Source: Gigantopelta aegis (taxonomy: Eukaryota > Mollusca > Gastropoda > Neomphalida > Peltospiridae). Taken from it: a DNA stretch of 64,000 bases. Positions 56,501 through 64,000 of this stretch are shown here, piece by piece. Made by a program: the position numbers and the translations under genes. Where the stretch lies: contig NC_054712.1 in NCBI RefSeq assembly GCF_016097555.1, positions 42,607,499-42,671,498 on the forward strand, read 5' to 3'. Each line of letters opens with the position of its first letter. Position 1 is the first letter of the stretch. The notes under the pieces are model-generated. The model did no database searches, had not been told where the DNA came from, and saw only the letters and a program-made list of their open reading frames with translations.

Positions 56501-56951
56501 GGAGCGCCGCATCCTCGACTACGTCTTCAGGAGGAACGACCGACATCGATCCGGACTCTGCCACCGCAGGCGTTTCTATGGTTACACCGTCAGCAACATC
56601 CCGTCGATGATCTCGAAGGAGGCCGAGGACGCCCAAGGACGGTTCAGCCCGAAACGCGACGCGGAGATCCGAAACCGCCTGGCTCGCATCATGGTCCACC
56701 TGGCTAGGCTAGGGTATGACATGCAGAAGCATGGCCTGGTGGCGCAGAAGGTCATCAACAAGTATGGGCTTTTGAGTCGAATCCCCGCCAAGAGCGCGGC
56801 GGACGCCTGTTGGATAAACGACGAGTACAGTCTGCGCCGGCTGGTCACAAAACTCGTCGTTGATGAGAGGGAGAGATCGGATGTTCGGATTTTACTCCAG
56901 TGTCTGCTGCTGCTAGCGCGGGAAGATGGAAAACCCATATTTCTGTGGTGA
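42880..56951 (+). CDS. Speriolin-like protein (SPATC1/SPATC1L family), seven exons
   Basis: Coding exons 42880-43033, 46762-47022, 49919-50275, 50611-51456, 52831-52923, 54686-54769 and 56350-56951 join to 798 residues without a stop. All six introns are phase 1 and GT/AG. Residues 24-44 (SDLLQEISKLQKENKDL) look like a short coiled coil, as at the speriolin N-terminus. The middle is low-complexity and repeat-rich. Residues 613-798 are the speriolin C-terminal domain: YRCIGEIAFQLERRILDYVF, FYGYTVSNIPSMI, a helix with ARLGYDMQKHG, and the closing LLLAREDGKPIFLW. In mammals speriolin is a centriole/centrosome protein of male germ cells reported to bind CDC20, and SPATC1L supports the sperm head-tail joint. 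Expression in testis here is inference. Mammalian proteins are shorter; the extra length is in the repeats. Confidence 0.92.
43022..44398 (+). repeat. Minisatellite, about 39-bp unit, roughly 35 copies, containing the exon 1 splice donor
   Basis: The unit runs GAAAACACAGGTACTCTTAC then TCACTTTTAGACACATACT. Unit lengths vary by small deletions (some lack CACA, some read ACATACAGAAAAC). The first unit straddles the exon 1/intron 1 border, so nearly every unit carries a CAG/GTACT donor-like site and a CTTTTAG acceptor-like site. The Cys/Ser-rich minus-strand frames over it are artefacts. Confidence 0.95.
44430..44920. repeat. Scrambled SINE cluster
   Basis: At least five SINE pieces in alternating orientation: minus 44432-44603, plus 44604-44682 (GGATCGATCCCCGTCGGTGG), minus 44683-44752, plus 44753-44882 (GAGTGCGTCGTTAAATAAAC), minus 44890-44920. 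Looks like repeated insertion plus inversion. Intronic. Confidence 0.85.
45032..45215 (+). repeat. Dispersed repeat with G-run (CTCCCATTTTTG family)
   Basis: AGGCTCCCATTTTTGCAAGG, then AATCTGGATAACCACATT; ends near a C-run. Related to 4829-5165. Confidence 0.6.
45216..45636. other. Intronic stretch with G-run and (GT)n
   Basis: G-run of about 30 at 45318-45346, (TGCG)/(TG)n near 45433-45462. No exon-like sequence. Confidence 0.5.
45637..45932 (+). repeat. SINE family A with TTAAACAAAAC tail
   Basis: Head GGGCGTAGCCCAGTGGAAAA, CCAGTGCACCACGACTGG, GTATATAAAAGATCTCTTGC, tail GGTGTCGTTAAACAAAAC. Confidence 0.9.
46020..46140. repeat. Palindromic MITE
   Basis: Left arm CCATTTCGTATCATGTTTAT plus GTCCC; right arm GGGACGTAAACACGATACAA plus AATGG: inverted repeats of about 25 bases, with further pairing inward (AATTATTTC). 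Confidence 0.7.
46193..46569. mobile_element. TTAA-type MITE (ACCCTAGTTTTTAAACAC subfamily)
   Basis: TTAA at 46189-46192, then AAGAGACATACCCTAGTTTT; right end AAACTAGGGTCTGTCTCTT. The right target copy has degraded to TTTA. Same family as 51743-52242 and 55300-55745. Confidence 0.8.
46762..47022 (+). CDS. Speriolin-like exon 2
   Basis: 261 bases (87 codons) after acceptor TGCTGTTTACAG, donor GTACGT. Encodes DDTDWQADCSEKRHATADDL and later a 24-base duplication, (A/G)PTGRYSP twice. Phase 1 at both ends, so skipping keeps frame. Confidence 0.75.
47033..47215 (+). repeat. SINE fragment next to the exon 2 donor
   Basis: Starts about 10 bases after the donor: ATTTCTCGTTCCAACCAGTG, TGGTGCATATAAAAGATAAC, ends TTTGACATCCATTAGCCC. 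Head and tail missing. Confidence 0.8.
47385..47597. repeat. Half of a TTAA-type MITE
   Basis: CGTACGTACGAAATTATTGA through CAGACACTGACATTCT to AACTCTGGACAGTCCCTTTAA matches the right half (13350-13552) of the MITE that holds the Tc1 element. No left end seen. Confidence 0.65.
47840..48687 (-). mobile_element. Internally deleted Tc1-like element
   Basis: Ends TATACTAAAAGGCAAAGGTT... and ...AACTTTTGCTTTTGAGTATA are inverted repeats of about 29 bases including ATTGTGACA. On the minus strand a remnant of the transposase C-terminus (48150-48010) reads RLVASMRRRYQACISAQGGH, typical of Tc1 proteins; most of the gene is deleted or unreadable. TIRs differ from those of the Tc1 element at 11849, so it is another family. 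Confidence 0.8.
48698..48800. repeat. GGCGTAGCCAG-family MITE, shorter copy
   Basis: TAGCCAGAGAGGAAAAAACG, AATAAATCTGAGG, ending GCTGGCTACG. Compare 4571-4715, from which it differs by an internal deletion. Confidence 0.65.
48801..49918. other. Speriolin-like intron 2, 3' part
   Basis: A SINE tail remnant (CCAGGACAGCGTGCTTGAAC) near 49162. Otherwise AT-rich without features, ending at acceptor GTGTTTGCAG at 49918. Confidence 0.5.
49919..50275 (+). CDS. Speriolin-like exon 3
   Basis: 357 bases (119 codons), phase 1 at both ends, donor GTAGGT. Begins ECNEWKNEWKNEWKNDWK, a 12-base tandem repeat (GTGGAAAAACGA) in code, then hydrophilic sequence with an acidic stretch. No known domain. Confidence 0.8.
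50276..50610. other. Speriolin-like intron 3 with (TA)n
   Basis: 335 bases. Piece of the GGCGGATCTA repeat near 50333, (TTAA)n near 50491-50516, (TA)n at 50529-50572; acceptor GGGGGTGCAG. Confidence 0.75.
50611..51456 (+). CDS. Speriolin-like exon 4 with 90-bp coding repeats
   Basis: 846 bases (282 codons), phase 1 at both ends, donor GTAAGT. After two SHSAD motifs come six tandem 30-residue units at 50775-51314 (residues 313-492) of the form VTYADDPIPDGRFLANSSYQ then KSRTVPTSAS. The units differ by a few residues each. Then PIYSIDSERVCRSFST and a basic end. Probably disordered; Ser/Arg/Thr-rich. Confidence 0.85.
50775..51314 (+). repeat. Six 90-bp tandem units within exon 4
   Basis: GTG(A/T)C(G/C)TATGCAGATG starts recur every 90 bases at 50775, 50865, 50955 and so on. 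Long minus-strand frames here are shadows. Confidence 0.95.
51457..51742. other. Speriolin-like intron 4, 5' part
   Basis: (CAACAC)/(AAC)n and (AAT)n simple sequence near 51503-51592. No other feature. Confidence 0.6.
51743..52242. mobile_element. TTAA-type MITE carrying a SINE fragment
   Basis: TTAA at 51739-51742, AGGGACAGACACTAGTTTTT; right end GTAGGGTCTGTCCCT and TTAA 52243-52246. A minus-strand SINE tail (TTTAACGACACCCCAGCAC to TGTCAAACTATGG) is inserted at about 52121-52215, flanked by CCTTAGTGTTTAAA on both sides, a 14-base target duplication. Confidence 0.85.
52247..52830. other. Speriolin-like intron 4, 3' part
   Basis: G-run at 52500-52526, inside a repeat with ACTAGCCATGGGAC-type blocks that recur near 52370 and 52650. 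Acceptor TTCTGTTTCCAG at 52830. Confidence 0.55.
52831..52923 (+). CDS. Speriolin-like exon 5
   Basis: 93 bases (31 codons): RMVFQSNITTVSATDLEGRE then SPIMSRTLSLK; phase 1 at both ends; donor GTGAGT. Supported by splice sites and by frame with neighbours only. Confidence 0.65.
52936..53227. mobile_element. MITE with AAGGCGACGTCACACGG TIR, carrying a SINE
   Basis: Left AAGGCGACGTCACACGGCAC, right CGTGTGGCGTCGCCTT: imperfect inverted ends. A + strand SINE 3' part (53047-53206, AACAGATCCCTTGCTGCTAA to CGTTAAATAAAACATTTCC) splits it. Begins 12 bases after the exon 5 donor. Confidence 0.75.
53265..53450 (-). repeat. Possible tRNA-derived SINE
   Basis: Minus strand GCGCCAGTACGTAGCTCAAT resembles an A-box region; no clear B box. 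Weak. Confidence 0.3.
53451..54352. other. Speriolin-like intron 5, no feature certain
   Basis: About 53540-53900 contains two similar blocks (CATAACTC, AAACTTGATCTGTAACAGTA at 53583 and 53745), a diverged direct repeat of roughly 160 bases ending in GACGGAC repeats. No gene. Confidence 0.45.
54353..54482. repeat. Palindromic MITE
   Basis: Left GACGTCGAATATCTGCTTTA, right TAAAGCAGATATCCGACGTC, extended by AGTTA / TAACT and GATAATAA / TTATTCTC outside; about 35-base arms. Confidence 0.7.
54483..54685. other. Speriolin-like intron 5, 3' end
   Basis: No feature; acceptor CCTTTGACCAG at 54685. Confidence 0.5.
54686..54769 (+). CDS. Speriolin-like exon 6
   Basis: 84 bases (28 codons): QSEGRPLYGESSSFTPGPAV then VSSNSMEN; phase 1 at both ends; donor GTGAGT. 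Supported by splice sites and frame with exons 5 and 7. Confidence 0.65.
54789..55209. mobile_element. MITE with a second MITE inside
   Basis: Outer TIRs CTAGGTTCAGACTGCCAACT and its imperfect complement at 55170-55209 (about 38 bases, CAACT..GCAGAAAGTTG). Inside, 54857-54974 is a 118-base palindrome with ends GGGGCCTAATTCACTAAA and TTTGTGAATTAGGCTCC. Lies 20 bases after the exon 6 donor. Confidence 0.75.
55300..55745. mobile_element. TTAA-type MITE carrying a SINE tail
   Basis: Right end AAACTAGGGTCTGTCCCT then TTAA (55746-55749). The left end is degraded near CCTAAACCCTAGTCTC. A minus-strand SINE tail fragment (about 55396-55460, TTTTATTTAACGACGCACTC) is flanked by TTGGATACAACAGA on both sides, a target duplication. 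Confidence 0.8.
55922..56180 (+). repeat. SINE family A, head missing
   Basis: AATCCCCGTCGGTGAGCCCA, CCAGTGCACCACGACTGG, CATATAAAAGATCCCTTGCT, tail AGTGTCGTTAAACAAGAC. Intronic, before exon 7. Confidence 0.9.
56350..56951 (+). CDS. Speriolin-like exon 7 with the speriolin C-terminal domain
   Basis: Acceptor TCACATTTTACCAG; 200 codons to TGA 56949-56951. GC-rich against an AT-rich background, as expected of conserved coding sequence. Contains the diagnostic domain (residues 613-798). The last codons and stop form the beginning of a tandem array that continues downstream. Confidence 0.95.
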
Positions 56952-58650
56952 TAACTAAGGGAGATGAGGAACGTTTGATAATACGTAATAATAACTAAGG
57001 GGAATAATCCATCACCGTACTTAGGGTAATCAAACGAACGGAAAGATATTTCTTTGGTGATAACTAAGGGAGATAACGAACTTTATATATTACGTAATAA
57101 TAACTAAGGGGAATAATCCATCACCGTACTTAGGGTAATCAAACGAACGGAAAGATAGTAAGCCGATATTTATTTGGTAATAACTAAGGGAGACAACACT
57201 TAAAAATAACCAATGGGAATAACTGTACTTGGGGTAATGGCAAGAACGGAAAGATAGCAAGCGGATATTTCTTTGGTGATAACTAAGGGAGATCACGAGC
57301 TTTTGATAATACGTTATAATAACCAATGGGAATAACTGTACTTACGGTAATCAAATGAACAAAAGGATAGCAAACCCATATTTTTGGGTGATAATCAGGC
57401 CTATTAAGGGAGATAACGAACTTTTGATAATAGTTAATAATAACTAAGGGGAATAACCCGTAACCGTACTTATTGGTAATTAACTGATAAAGCATAGAAA
57501 GATAGAAAGCCGATATTTCTTTGGTGATAACACAAGGAAAAAACGAACTTGTGATAATATGTAATAATAACCCATAGACATACTTAGTGGTAATCAACTG
57601 ATAACTAGGATCTCCACGAGTACTCGAGTACTCGGGCACGGGTCTAGCAAGACTCGAGTCCGTTGACAGAACTCGAGTACCCGTGCAAGGAAGAGCACTC
57701 TCATTTAATTATATTTTTTAAAGTCAGTTTGCCATATGCTTGCCGCCTGTTACATTATAAGACATGGAGGCAACCCAAAAGTCGCATGTGTGGAATGGAG
57801 TACAACGGCATACTTTAGCATCCATGTTCAGCTCTCGAATTAAAATGCATAATACTGTTTTACTTTATTCCTTAGTCTCATTATCATCTAGTGTAGGTGT
57901 CGGGTACTCGGGTCCGGGTCGAGTTTGATTCCCGAGTATTCGAGTACAATATTTTGGACTCGTGGAGGCCCTACTGATAACGCATGGAAAGTTGGAAAAC
58001 CTATATTTCTTTGATTATAACTAATGAAAAAACCCAACTAACTTTTGATAATACTTAATAATAACCAATGGGAATAACGGTACTTAGAGAAATCAAACGA
58101 ACGAAACGATAGCAAAGCGATTTTCATTGGTGATAACTAACAAGGGAGATAACGAACCTTTGATAATACGTAATAATAGTCAAGGGGAATAACCCATAAC
58201 CGTACCTTGTGGTAATCAAATGATAATACATGGAAATATGGCAAACCGATATTTAACTAAGGTCGATACAAAATAATACGTAATAATCAAGACAAATAAG
58301 TTCAAATAACAGATAACCTTACTTTGTGATAACCAACAGGAATGCATTCATTAAATGAAAACTTTGCAAAAACTAAAAGGAAATAACCATATGAGGTAAT
58401 TCGGTCACACCAAAAGGACGTACCCGTAACCAACGTGATGATAACCAAGGGAAGTAACCAAATTATAATAACGGTAATTGGTAATAACCAAAGGGAATAC
58501 CCGAAACGGGGACATGAATTTGAGATAACCAGGGAGAGTAACAATAAGCGAACTTTATGATAACTATACTAGAGGGAATAAAAAATTTAAAATTTAGCTT
58601 GGTGATAACGAGAAAATAACTAAAAAGCGGACTTGGTGATAACTAGTGTA
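56930..58650 (+). repeat. Tandem array of about 115-bp units starting at the stop codon
   Basis: Units contain CCATATTTCTTTGGTGATAA, CTAAGGGAGATAACGAAC, TTTGATAATACGTAATAATA, ACTAAGGGGAATAA, and CCGTACTTAGGGTAATCAAA. The first unit overlaps the final codons (CCCATATTTCTGTGGTGATAA). About a dozen units, increasingly diverged with distance. Interrupted by a hAT-type MITE at 57606-57973. Probably 3' UTR. Confidence 0.9.
57606..57973. mobile_element. hAT-type MITE with 8-bp target duplication
   Basis: CTGATAAC occurs directly before (57598-57605) and after (57974-57981). Ends TAGGATCTCCACGAGT and ACTCGTGGAGGCCCTA are inverted repeats with two mismatches. 368 bases, no coding. An 8-bp duplication with TAGGG-like ends fits hAT. 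Confidence 0.85.
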
Positions 58651-58699
58651 GACGAACATTGAGCCTCAGCAGTATCCAAAATGAACAATCAATAAATGG

Positions 58700-59200
58700 G
58701 TCTGAATATAACCAAATGGAACAGCCCGAACAGCAGACATAGAAGTGTCTGATTATGGTTGTAACAAATAATAACATTCAATAGCTATACTACCTGGATA
58801 TTTTACTTGGTTTTCTTCTTTTGTTTACTTAAAAGTGTTCCATGGTTTATACATATATATACATTATGAATTTAATGATAATATAACCAAAGTAAAATGT
58901 ATTTTGTAAATACTATAAATAAAGTTGAATTTTTCGTTGATGTATATGTCTGAATATAACCAAATAAAACAGCCCAAACAGCAGACATAGAAGTGATCCA
59001 TATGTCTGATTAATGTTGTAACAAATAATAACATTCAATAGCTACTACCTGGATATTTTACTTGGTTTTCTTCTTTTGTTTACTTAAAAGTGTTCCATGG
59101 TTTACAAATATATATACATTATGAATTTAATGATAATATAACCAAAGTAAAATGTATTTTGTAAATACTATAAATAAAGTTGAATTTTTCGTTGATGTAT
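58700..59200 (+). repeat. Tandem duplication of about 250 bp with poly(A) signals
   Basis: Two copies (58700-58945 and 58949-59200), mostly identical by eye: both run GTCTGAATATAACCAAA to GAATTTTTCGTTGATGTAT. Each has AATAAA (58918-58923 and 59173-59178), about 2 kb past the speriolin-like stop, so they may be alternative ends of its 3' UTR. Confidence 0.9.
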
Positions 59201-59205
59201 TTGTA

Positions 59206-60597
59206 AACTGTTTTCTTGTATTTGACTTGAGCAAGTTCCAGTATTTGAGAATATGCATTGTGAATGAAGTGGTATTGTGACAAAAATAAGTGTTTGTTTT
59301 GGTTTGTAACAATACTATATTCATTAGGTATGTGAGAAAAACAAGTGATTGCAGTAATTGGTATCATTAGAAAGAGCTAGAAAAGACATTTAAAATGGTC
59401 TTTGAATTGTGATGATAGGATAAATATTGAGGGTGCTATGGTATTTTGAAGTCGCCTAATTTGGGGTGGTTTTCGTCAATGGATTAACATTCAAAACAAA
59501 AGAAACACTGTGACCATTTTCTTTAAAAATGTGCTTCAAAATGCCATACAACCCTTCATCTGTATCATTGGTAAGAAAGACTCCCACCACTAAGAGATGG
59601 GTTATTGCCTCTTAAAATCATCTTATCACAATATCAGTCATTTTAATTCACTAATAATTAATTAATTACCTACCTAATTACCCGGTAATTAGCGGTAGTC
59701 CCATTCTGAAAAATGCCCTTAACATTTGGAATATTTCAACAAAACCTGCACCAGCAAAGAGCTATCAAAAAGTTCTATCAGATGGGTCTATTCTCACTTG
59801 AATAATCACATTCAAAACATACTAAAACGAACATCAAAACTGATGAAAATAAACCATATGTAGAAAATAAACACTGAGCACATGGCTAATTTCAATGTAA
59901 ACAACAGTCTGGACCAATCAGGTGGCAGCATTTGGGTCACGTGACCTAATTTCCAGTCGCGTGCACACTTTTAAAACAAAACATGCCAGACAAAATCATT
60001 AACCATCGGCATTATTAAATCCCAAATTTCAATGAAATGCATATCAAAGTCATCTTTGCTTGTTAATAAACTATTCTGATTACAATTTGAAGAATTCCAA
60101 TGAGATTAACCATCATTATTTTGAGGTTGATTATCGAAGGTTTGTTGACAAAACAGCCCATCAACGGCTTGGACACCCGATCCTGCTGCTGGTATAAATC
60201 AGTGGCTGTATGTAGGATTGTCTTGAAAATCCACATAAAGGTAGAACAGAACACATACTACAGGTCTATATAAGTTTGAAAAGAGTCTATACTTGCTTTT
60301 CGGTAAATCGGAGGCGTTTTTTATTGGTTATGTATACCGAAATTTTAACAGACGATTTGTGAAACTTCTAGGAATCCTATGGAAATAAATCGAAGACGAG
60401 GCAACTGTTGAAAATGTAAACTACGTCATCAGTATAAGTATAGATTTTCAACCTTGCGCCCACGACCCAAAAAATGAACTTGAAAGTACAGCATTTCCAC
60501 TGCCCGCTGCACTGCGATCAACCCAGAAACCAGGTATTTGACCTAAGCATATGCGATGCCTGGGGCCGATTCTCACATACCTATATTATTCATGCGA
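59206..60597. other. Intergenic stretch, no gene seen
   Basis: AT-rich; frames up to 82 codons on the minus strand are without features. No inverted ends found. Confidence 0.4.
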
Positions 60598-60775
60598 GGA
60601 TTCAGCTGGGGGCCTAAGGACCCCCCCCCCCCCCACCCCCACCCCCACCCCTATTTTGGTCAAATATTATATTTTACAGAATACACCAAAAATGCAAACT
60701 TATCCAGTCTACCAGTCAAAAATCTTTAAATTCTATTTTTTTTTAAAAACCTTTAATAAAATATCGTGAATCCTA
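60598..60775 (+). repeat. Dispersed repeat (GGTCAAAC / TGCAAAC family)
   Basis: C-run with CCCCTATTTTGGTCAAATAT, AGAATACACCAAAAATGC, TTTAAATTCTATTTTTTT. See 34070-34262. Confidence 0.65.
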
Positions 60776-60794
60776 GCCTGGTATTAATATGAAC

Positions 60795-61155
<361 letters not shown>

Positions 61156-61744
61156 TAAACCAGGTTTTAAACAAATTGAAACGTCTTTTCCAACGCAAAC
61201 CTATTTACAGCCCTTGAACTTGTAGCTAACTTACGCATTACATACTAATCCATTTCTGTTTAACAAATACGTTACAAATCGTGCTTTTTTCCAATCGTGT
61301 ATTAATCTTTAATGTAAACTGCATTTTGTTTCTATCTATTTTGAAGTTTTTTTTAATCGAAGCAAAGTTTCCAACATGTAATTTGTATCTGTAGATACAA
61401 TTTTAATTCATAATAAAGCTGTATGTGGCAATGACAACAAGACAAAAGTGCAAGCATAATTACACTGATTTTGGATGTATTTAAATGTGTTACGGTGATC
61501 AAGTTCCGTCTTTCAGCTGCCTTTGAAGATCTATAGGATTGCCCTACATGTAGGCAGTATGGATTAACAACACTGCACATACAAACGCAATTGTAAGTTA
61601 TCCAGGACAAAGTCCAGTAACAGATGACAATGTAATCAGACGTAAGGTTAAAAGGCAAATAAAGTGAATTTGGCCTCAACATAAACGATAGGAACATCTC
61701 TGAATTTTGATTAACTTTACAGTTAACGAATATTTGCAACAGAA
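61156..61744. other. Intergenic stretch, nothing recognised
   Basis: AT-rich; no gene or repeat family identified. Confidence 0.4.
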
Positions 61745-63600
61745 TGTTGAACGTGAACATGACACAACACAAACACACACACCAAAACATTAGAACAACA
61801 TAGCACGCACAACAGAAGCTGAACATGACATAGCACACACAACATAAGTTGAACATGACATAGCTCACACAACAGGACTGAACATAACATAGCTCACACA
61901 ACAGGACATAAACATGACATAGCTCACACAACAGGACTGAACATAACATAGCTCACACAACAGGACATAAACATGACATAGCTCACACAACAGGACCTGA
62001 ACATGATATATAGCATACACAACAGAACTTGGCACATCAATGGCAACAAGATCTGAACATAACATAGCAAAAAGCTGAACATGGGAAAATAATCACCATA
62101 GAAAATGAACGTGACATAGCATTTGCGACAGTTTATTTGTTTGTTTTGTTTAACGACACCACTAGAGCACATTGATTAATTAATCATCGGCTATTGGATG
62201 CCAAACATTTGGTAATTATGACTCGTAGTCATCAGACGAAACCCGCAACATTATTCCTAATACAGCAAGGTATCTTTTATATGCACTTCCCCACAGACAG
62301 GACAGCACATACCAAGGCCCTTATCCAGTCACTTGCGACAGAACCTAAACATAGCATAGAACTCGCAACAGAACCTGAACATAATAGAGAACTCACAACG
62401 AAACCTGAACATGACGTGGCACACACAACTGAACGTGACATAGTACACACAACAGAACCTGAAGAAGAAAATGACAGAGCACACATACAACATACCATGA
62501 TCGTGACGTAGCACACACACACACAAGAGAACTTAAACACGACATATCAGTCAAACAGACCCAGAAAATAATTTAACACAAACAACAGACACCGGAGGAT
62601 TGATCACTTAACACTCAATAAAACACGGAGAGAACACTGCACATAACATAGTCTGGAGATATCACTGAACACACATCATACATAACCTGGAGAGATCTCT
62701 GAACACAGTAGAACCTGAAGAGATCATTAAAAACGATAGAACCTGGAGAGATCACTGAACACACAACAGAACCTGGAAATATCACTTGACTCACAACAGA
62801 ACCTGGAGAGATCACCGAACACACAACAGAACCTGGAGAGATCACTGAACACACAACAGAACCTGGAGAGATCACTGAACATACATCATAACCTGGAGAG
62901 ATCACTGAACACACAATATAACCTGGAGAGATCACTGGACACACAACATAACCTGGAAAGATCAATGAACACACAATATAACCTGGAGGTATCACTGAAC
63001 ACACAATATAACCTGGAGAGATCACTGGACACACAACAGAACCTGGAAAGATCACTGAACACACAACAGAACTGGGAGAGACCACTGGACATACAACAGA
63101 ACCTGGAGAGATAACTGAACACACAATAGAACTGAGAGAGATCATCGGACACACAACGGTATCTGGAGAGATCACTGAACACACAATATAACCTGGAGAG
63201 ACCACTGCACACATAACAGAACCCGGAGAGATCACCAAATACACAACACAACCAGGAGTGTGCACTGAACACACAACAGAACCCGGAGAGTACACACAAC
63301 ACACAACATAACCTGGAAAGATCACTGGACACACAACAGAACCCGGAGAGATCACTGAACACACAACAGAACTTGGAAAGATCACTGGACACACAACGCA
63401 ACCTGGAGAGATCACTGAACACGCAATATAACCTGGAGAGATCACTGGACACACAACAGAACCCGGAGAGATCACCAAATACACAACAAAACCAGGAGTG
63501 TGCACTGAACACACAACAGAACCCGGAGAGTACACCCAACGCACAGCGGAAGCTGTAGGGGTTACTGTTCACTCAATATAACCTGGAGCGTATCCTGCAT
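61745..63600. repeat. Minisatellite, about 30-bp unit, evolving along the array
   Basis: First part (to about 62130): AACATGACATAGCTCACACA type. Middle (62335-62560): AACCTGAACATGAC type. Main part (62640-63590): ATCACTGAACACACAACAGA then ACCTGGAGAG, 30 bases. ACACAACAGAAC is common to all. A minus-strand SINE (62140-62330) splits the array. The 30-base unit keeps frames open on both strands (for example 63544-62615 minus), not taken as genes. Confidence 0.92.
62140..62330 (-). repeat. SINE inserted in the minisatellite
   Basis: TTAACGACACCACTAGAGCA, TATTGGATGCCAAACATTTG, AGCAAGGTATCTTTTATATG, ACAGACAGGACAGCACATAC. Body and tail only. Confidence 0.88.
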
Positions 63601-63814
63601 ACTCAACAGGTGGAAATGGTATAGTGTTCACTACTTCTGGATTTGATATTCAGTACACACCCTCATTGGAAATGTAAACCCTACATCCTTTGAATGAGCT
63701 TAACTTGAACCCGGTGTATCCCAAACCAATAAGTTGCTAAACATAATTTCTTCATTAAGGATATCAGTTTGCTTAACTATTCTGGTTTGTCTGTTGCACT
63801 AACTGATAAAACAG

Positions 63815-63979
63815 GTATTCTTGAAAGTAGTGAAGTACACCCTGAGGCAGCAGAACCAGGAACTAACTATCTGCAAAAGGACTCCCATGGCTCAAAGAAC
63901 ACGGAAAGAACACTGCACACAACATGACATCAGCTTTTCTGATGACTCACCAGGAACGAATACTTGCCTAGAAAAACAG
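63815..63979 (+). CDS. Candidate internal exon at the window end
   Basis: A 55-codon open stretch (VFLKVVKYTLRQQNQELTIC to GTNTCLEKQ) lies between an acceptor-like GCACTAACTGATAAAACAG, with a good branch-point match, and a donor AAACAG/GTATGG. LRQQNQEL could be part of a coiled coil. Both neighbouring exons would lie outside or be unseen. No family recognised. Could be chance. Confidence 0.3.
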
Positions 63980-64000
63980 GTATGGACAAGTCGTCTGATT

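Noticed and set aside
56318-56938. Frames of 114-129 codons on both strands
   Set aside because: Shadows of GC-rich speriolin-like exon 7.
62615-63572. Minus-strand frames of 309 and 228 codons made of 10-residue repeats
   Set aside because: 30-base minisatellite; several frames and both strands are open over the same units, which is the mark of repeat artefact.

Overview
The window is animal nuclear DNA, most likely from a mollusc. Evidence: introns with GT/AG borders, AATAAA signals, low gene density, very many microsatellites, and dense tRNA-derived SINEs of a type I associate with molluscan genomes (recollection, not searched). Nothing looks bacterial.

Three host genes can be reconstructed, all on the + strand. 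(1) 14368-15970: a two-exon gene for a 108-residue protein with a C-terminal membrane segment, not recognised. (2) 24085-33913: a three-exon SLC10 (sodium/bile acid symporter family) gene of 546 residues, with a glycosylated N-terminal ectodomain like the SLC10A3/A5 branch. (3) 42880-56951: a seven-exon speriolin-like (SPATC1/SPATC1L) gene of 798 residues. All six of its introns are phase 1 and two perfect CRE palindromes lie upstream. It is unusually rich in tandem repeats: a 39-bp array that includes the exon 1 splice donor, repeats inside exons 2, 3 and 4, and an array that begins at the stop codon. A possible further exon lies at 63815-63979.

The rest is mostly repeats. Most striking is a nest at 35431-42532: a truncated LINE sits inside an (AG)n tract, and two DNA elements sit inside the LINE. 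One, 37522-41864, has about 365-bp terminal inverted repeats, a TTA target duplication, and a decayed gene for an XPG/FEN1-like nuclease-fold protein with a C-terminal CXC cysteine cluster. It is tentatively Academ-like. A Tc1 (DD34E) element with a nonsense codon and a lost catalytic Asp (11849-13346) sits inside a TTAA-flanked MITE. At least four more TTAA elements, a hAT-type MITE with an 8-bp duplication, an internally deleted second Tc1 and several palindromic MITEs are present.

By region: 1-11 kb LINE 3' end, SINEs, MITEs; 11.6-13.6 kb nested MITE/Tc1; 14.3-16.3 kb gene 1; 17.7-23 kb MITE, SINEs; 24-34 kb SLC10 gene with a 7.4-kb repeat-filled intron; 35.4-42.5 kb transposon nest; 42.7-59.2 kb speriolin-like gene and its arrays; 60.5-63.6 kb microsatellites and a 30-bp minisatellite. 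The three genes have no evident functional link.
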